From an uncultured Actinomyces sp. (GTDB taxonomy: Bacteria; Actinomycetota; Actinomycetes; Actinomycetales; Actinomycetaceae), in contig CAJZFF010000134.1 of the NCBI GenBank assembly GCA_915069725.1, forward strand, positions 1 to 5,885: DNA of 5,885 bases, given 5' to 3'. The translations under genes were made by a program, and so were the position numbers. This document shows, piece after piece, positions 5,729 through 5,885 of the stretch (position 1 is its first letter; every line of letters begins with the position of its first letter). Under the pieces are notes generated by a model. The model was not told the origin of the DNA and searched no databases. It saw only the letters and a list, made by a program, of their open reading frames with translations.

Positions 5729-5885
5729 TTTCCCCGACCACTCTGTCCGCCCGACGGGGTCGCCTTGCGCTGGTCGCCATCGCGGTCTGCCTGGGCACCT
5801 CCATCGCCTTCGTCGGTCCTGCTCAGGCCACGCCCCAGTCGGCCGTCTCCCAGGCCCCGGTCGCGGGCCAGGCGATCGCGGCGAA
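5725..5885 (+). CDS. Secreted protein of unknown function, N-terminal part (partial)
   Basis: The first 53 codons are present and the gene runs off the window. The N terminus is a textbook Sec signal peptide: positive residues (R10, R11, R13), a hydrophobic core from about residue 14 to 30, then GPAQA-TP, a good signal peptidase I site giving cleavage near residue 35. The Cys in the core lacks a proper lipobox (V at -1), so a lipoprotein is unlikely. After cleavage the visible mature part is rich in Ala, Gln, Val and Pro and carries no domain I recognise. The start overlaps the epimerase stop by 4 bases and has a strong ribosome binding site, so it is translationally coupled to the cluster. 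By context it may bind, cleave or modify the surface polysaccharide, but nothing in the visible residues shows this. Confidence 0.85.
   Translation, partial: MISPTTLSARRGRLALVAIAVCLGTSIAFVGPAQATPQSAVSQAPVAGQAIAA

Noticed and set aside
1..5885. tRNA, rRNA, CRISPR array, insertion sequence or attachment site
   Set aside because: I saw no tRNA-like cloverleaf, regularly spaced direct repeats, transposase motif or flanking target-site duplication anywhere in the window.

Overview
The window looks like chromosomal DNA from a high-G+C actinobacterium. G+C is roughly two thirds by eye, codon third positions are almost all G or C, and the HisD and MetE segments read like actinobacterial versions. 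An oral-type Actinomyces is my best guess, but I could not search a database, so the genus is an inference. All supported genes lie on the plus strand.

Layout. (1) Bases 1-106 are the last 34 codons of metE (cobalamin-independent methionine synthase), followed by a strong hairpin terminator at 136-173. (2) Bases 200-1540 are a complete hisD (histidinol dehydrogenase), probably read from a leaderless transcript with a -10 box at 187-192. (3) Bases 1541-1920 hold no convincing gene. They contain a short hairpin with a T-run that works on the minus strand, two plus-strand hairpins that probably end the hisD transcript, an AT-rich promoter at 1730-1757 overlapped by nested inverted repeats, and a structured leader of about 150 bases. 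(4) From 1921 to the window's end there is a tight co-directional cluster: a small membrane protein (1921-2169), a membrane-bound processive family-2 glycosyltransferase (2169-3731), a membrane-anchored extracytoplasmic protein with a probable carbohydrate-binding jelly-roll (3728-4441), a non-hydrolysing UDP-GlcNAc 2-epimerase of the WecB/MnaA family (4526-5728), and the first 53 codons of a secreted protein (5725-5885 and beyond).

How the genes fit together. metE and hisD are housekeeping amino-acid biosynthesis genes. The cluster after them looks like a cell-surface polysaccharide operon. The epimerase would interconvert UDP-GlcNAc and UDP-ManNAc. The glycosyltransferase would polymerise a sugar and pass it through the membrane. 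The small membrane protein may be its accessory subunit, and the two exported proteins could bind, modify or anchor the product outside. Three of the four gene junctions overlap by 1-4 bases, which suggests one mRNA with translational coupling. The polymer itself cannot be identified from the sequence. This cluster is the most interesting part of the window.
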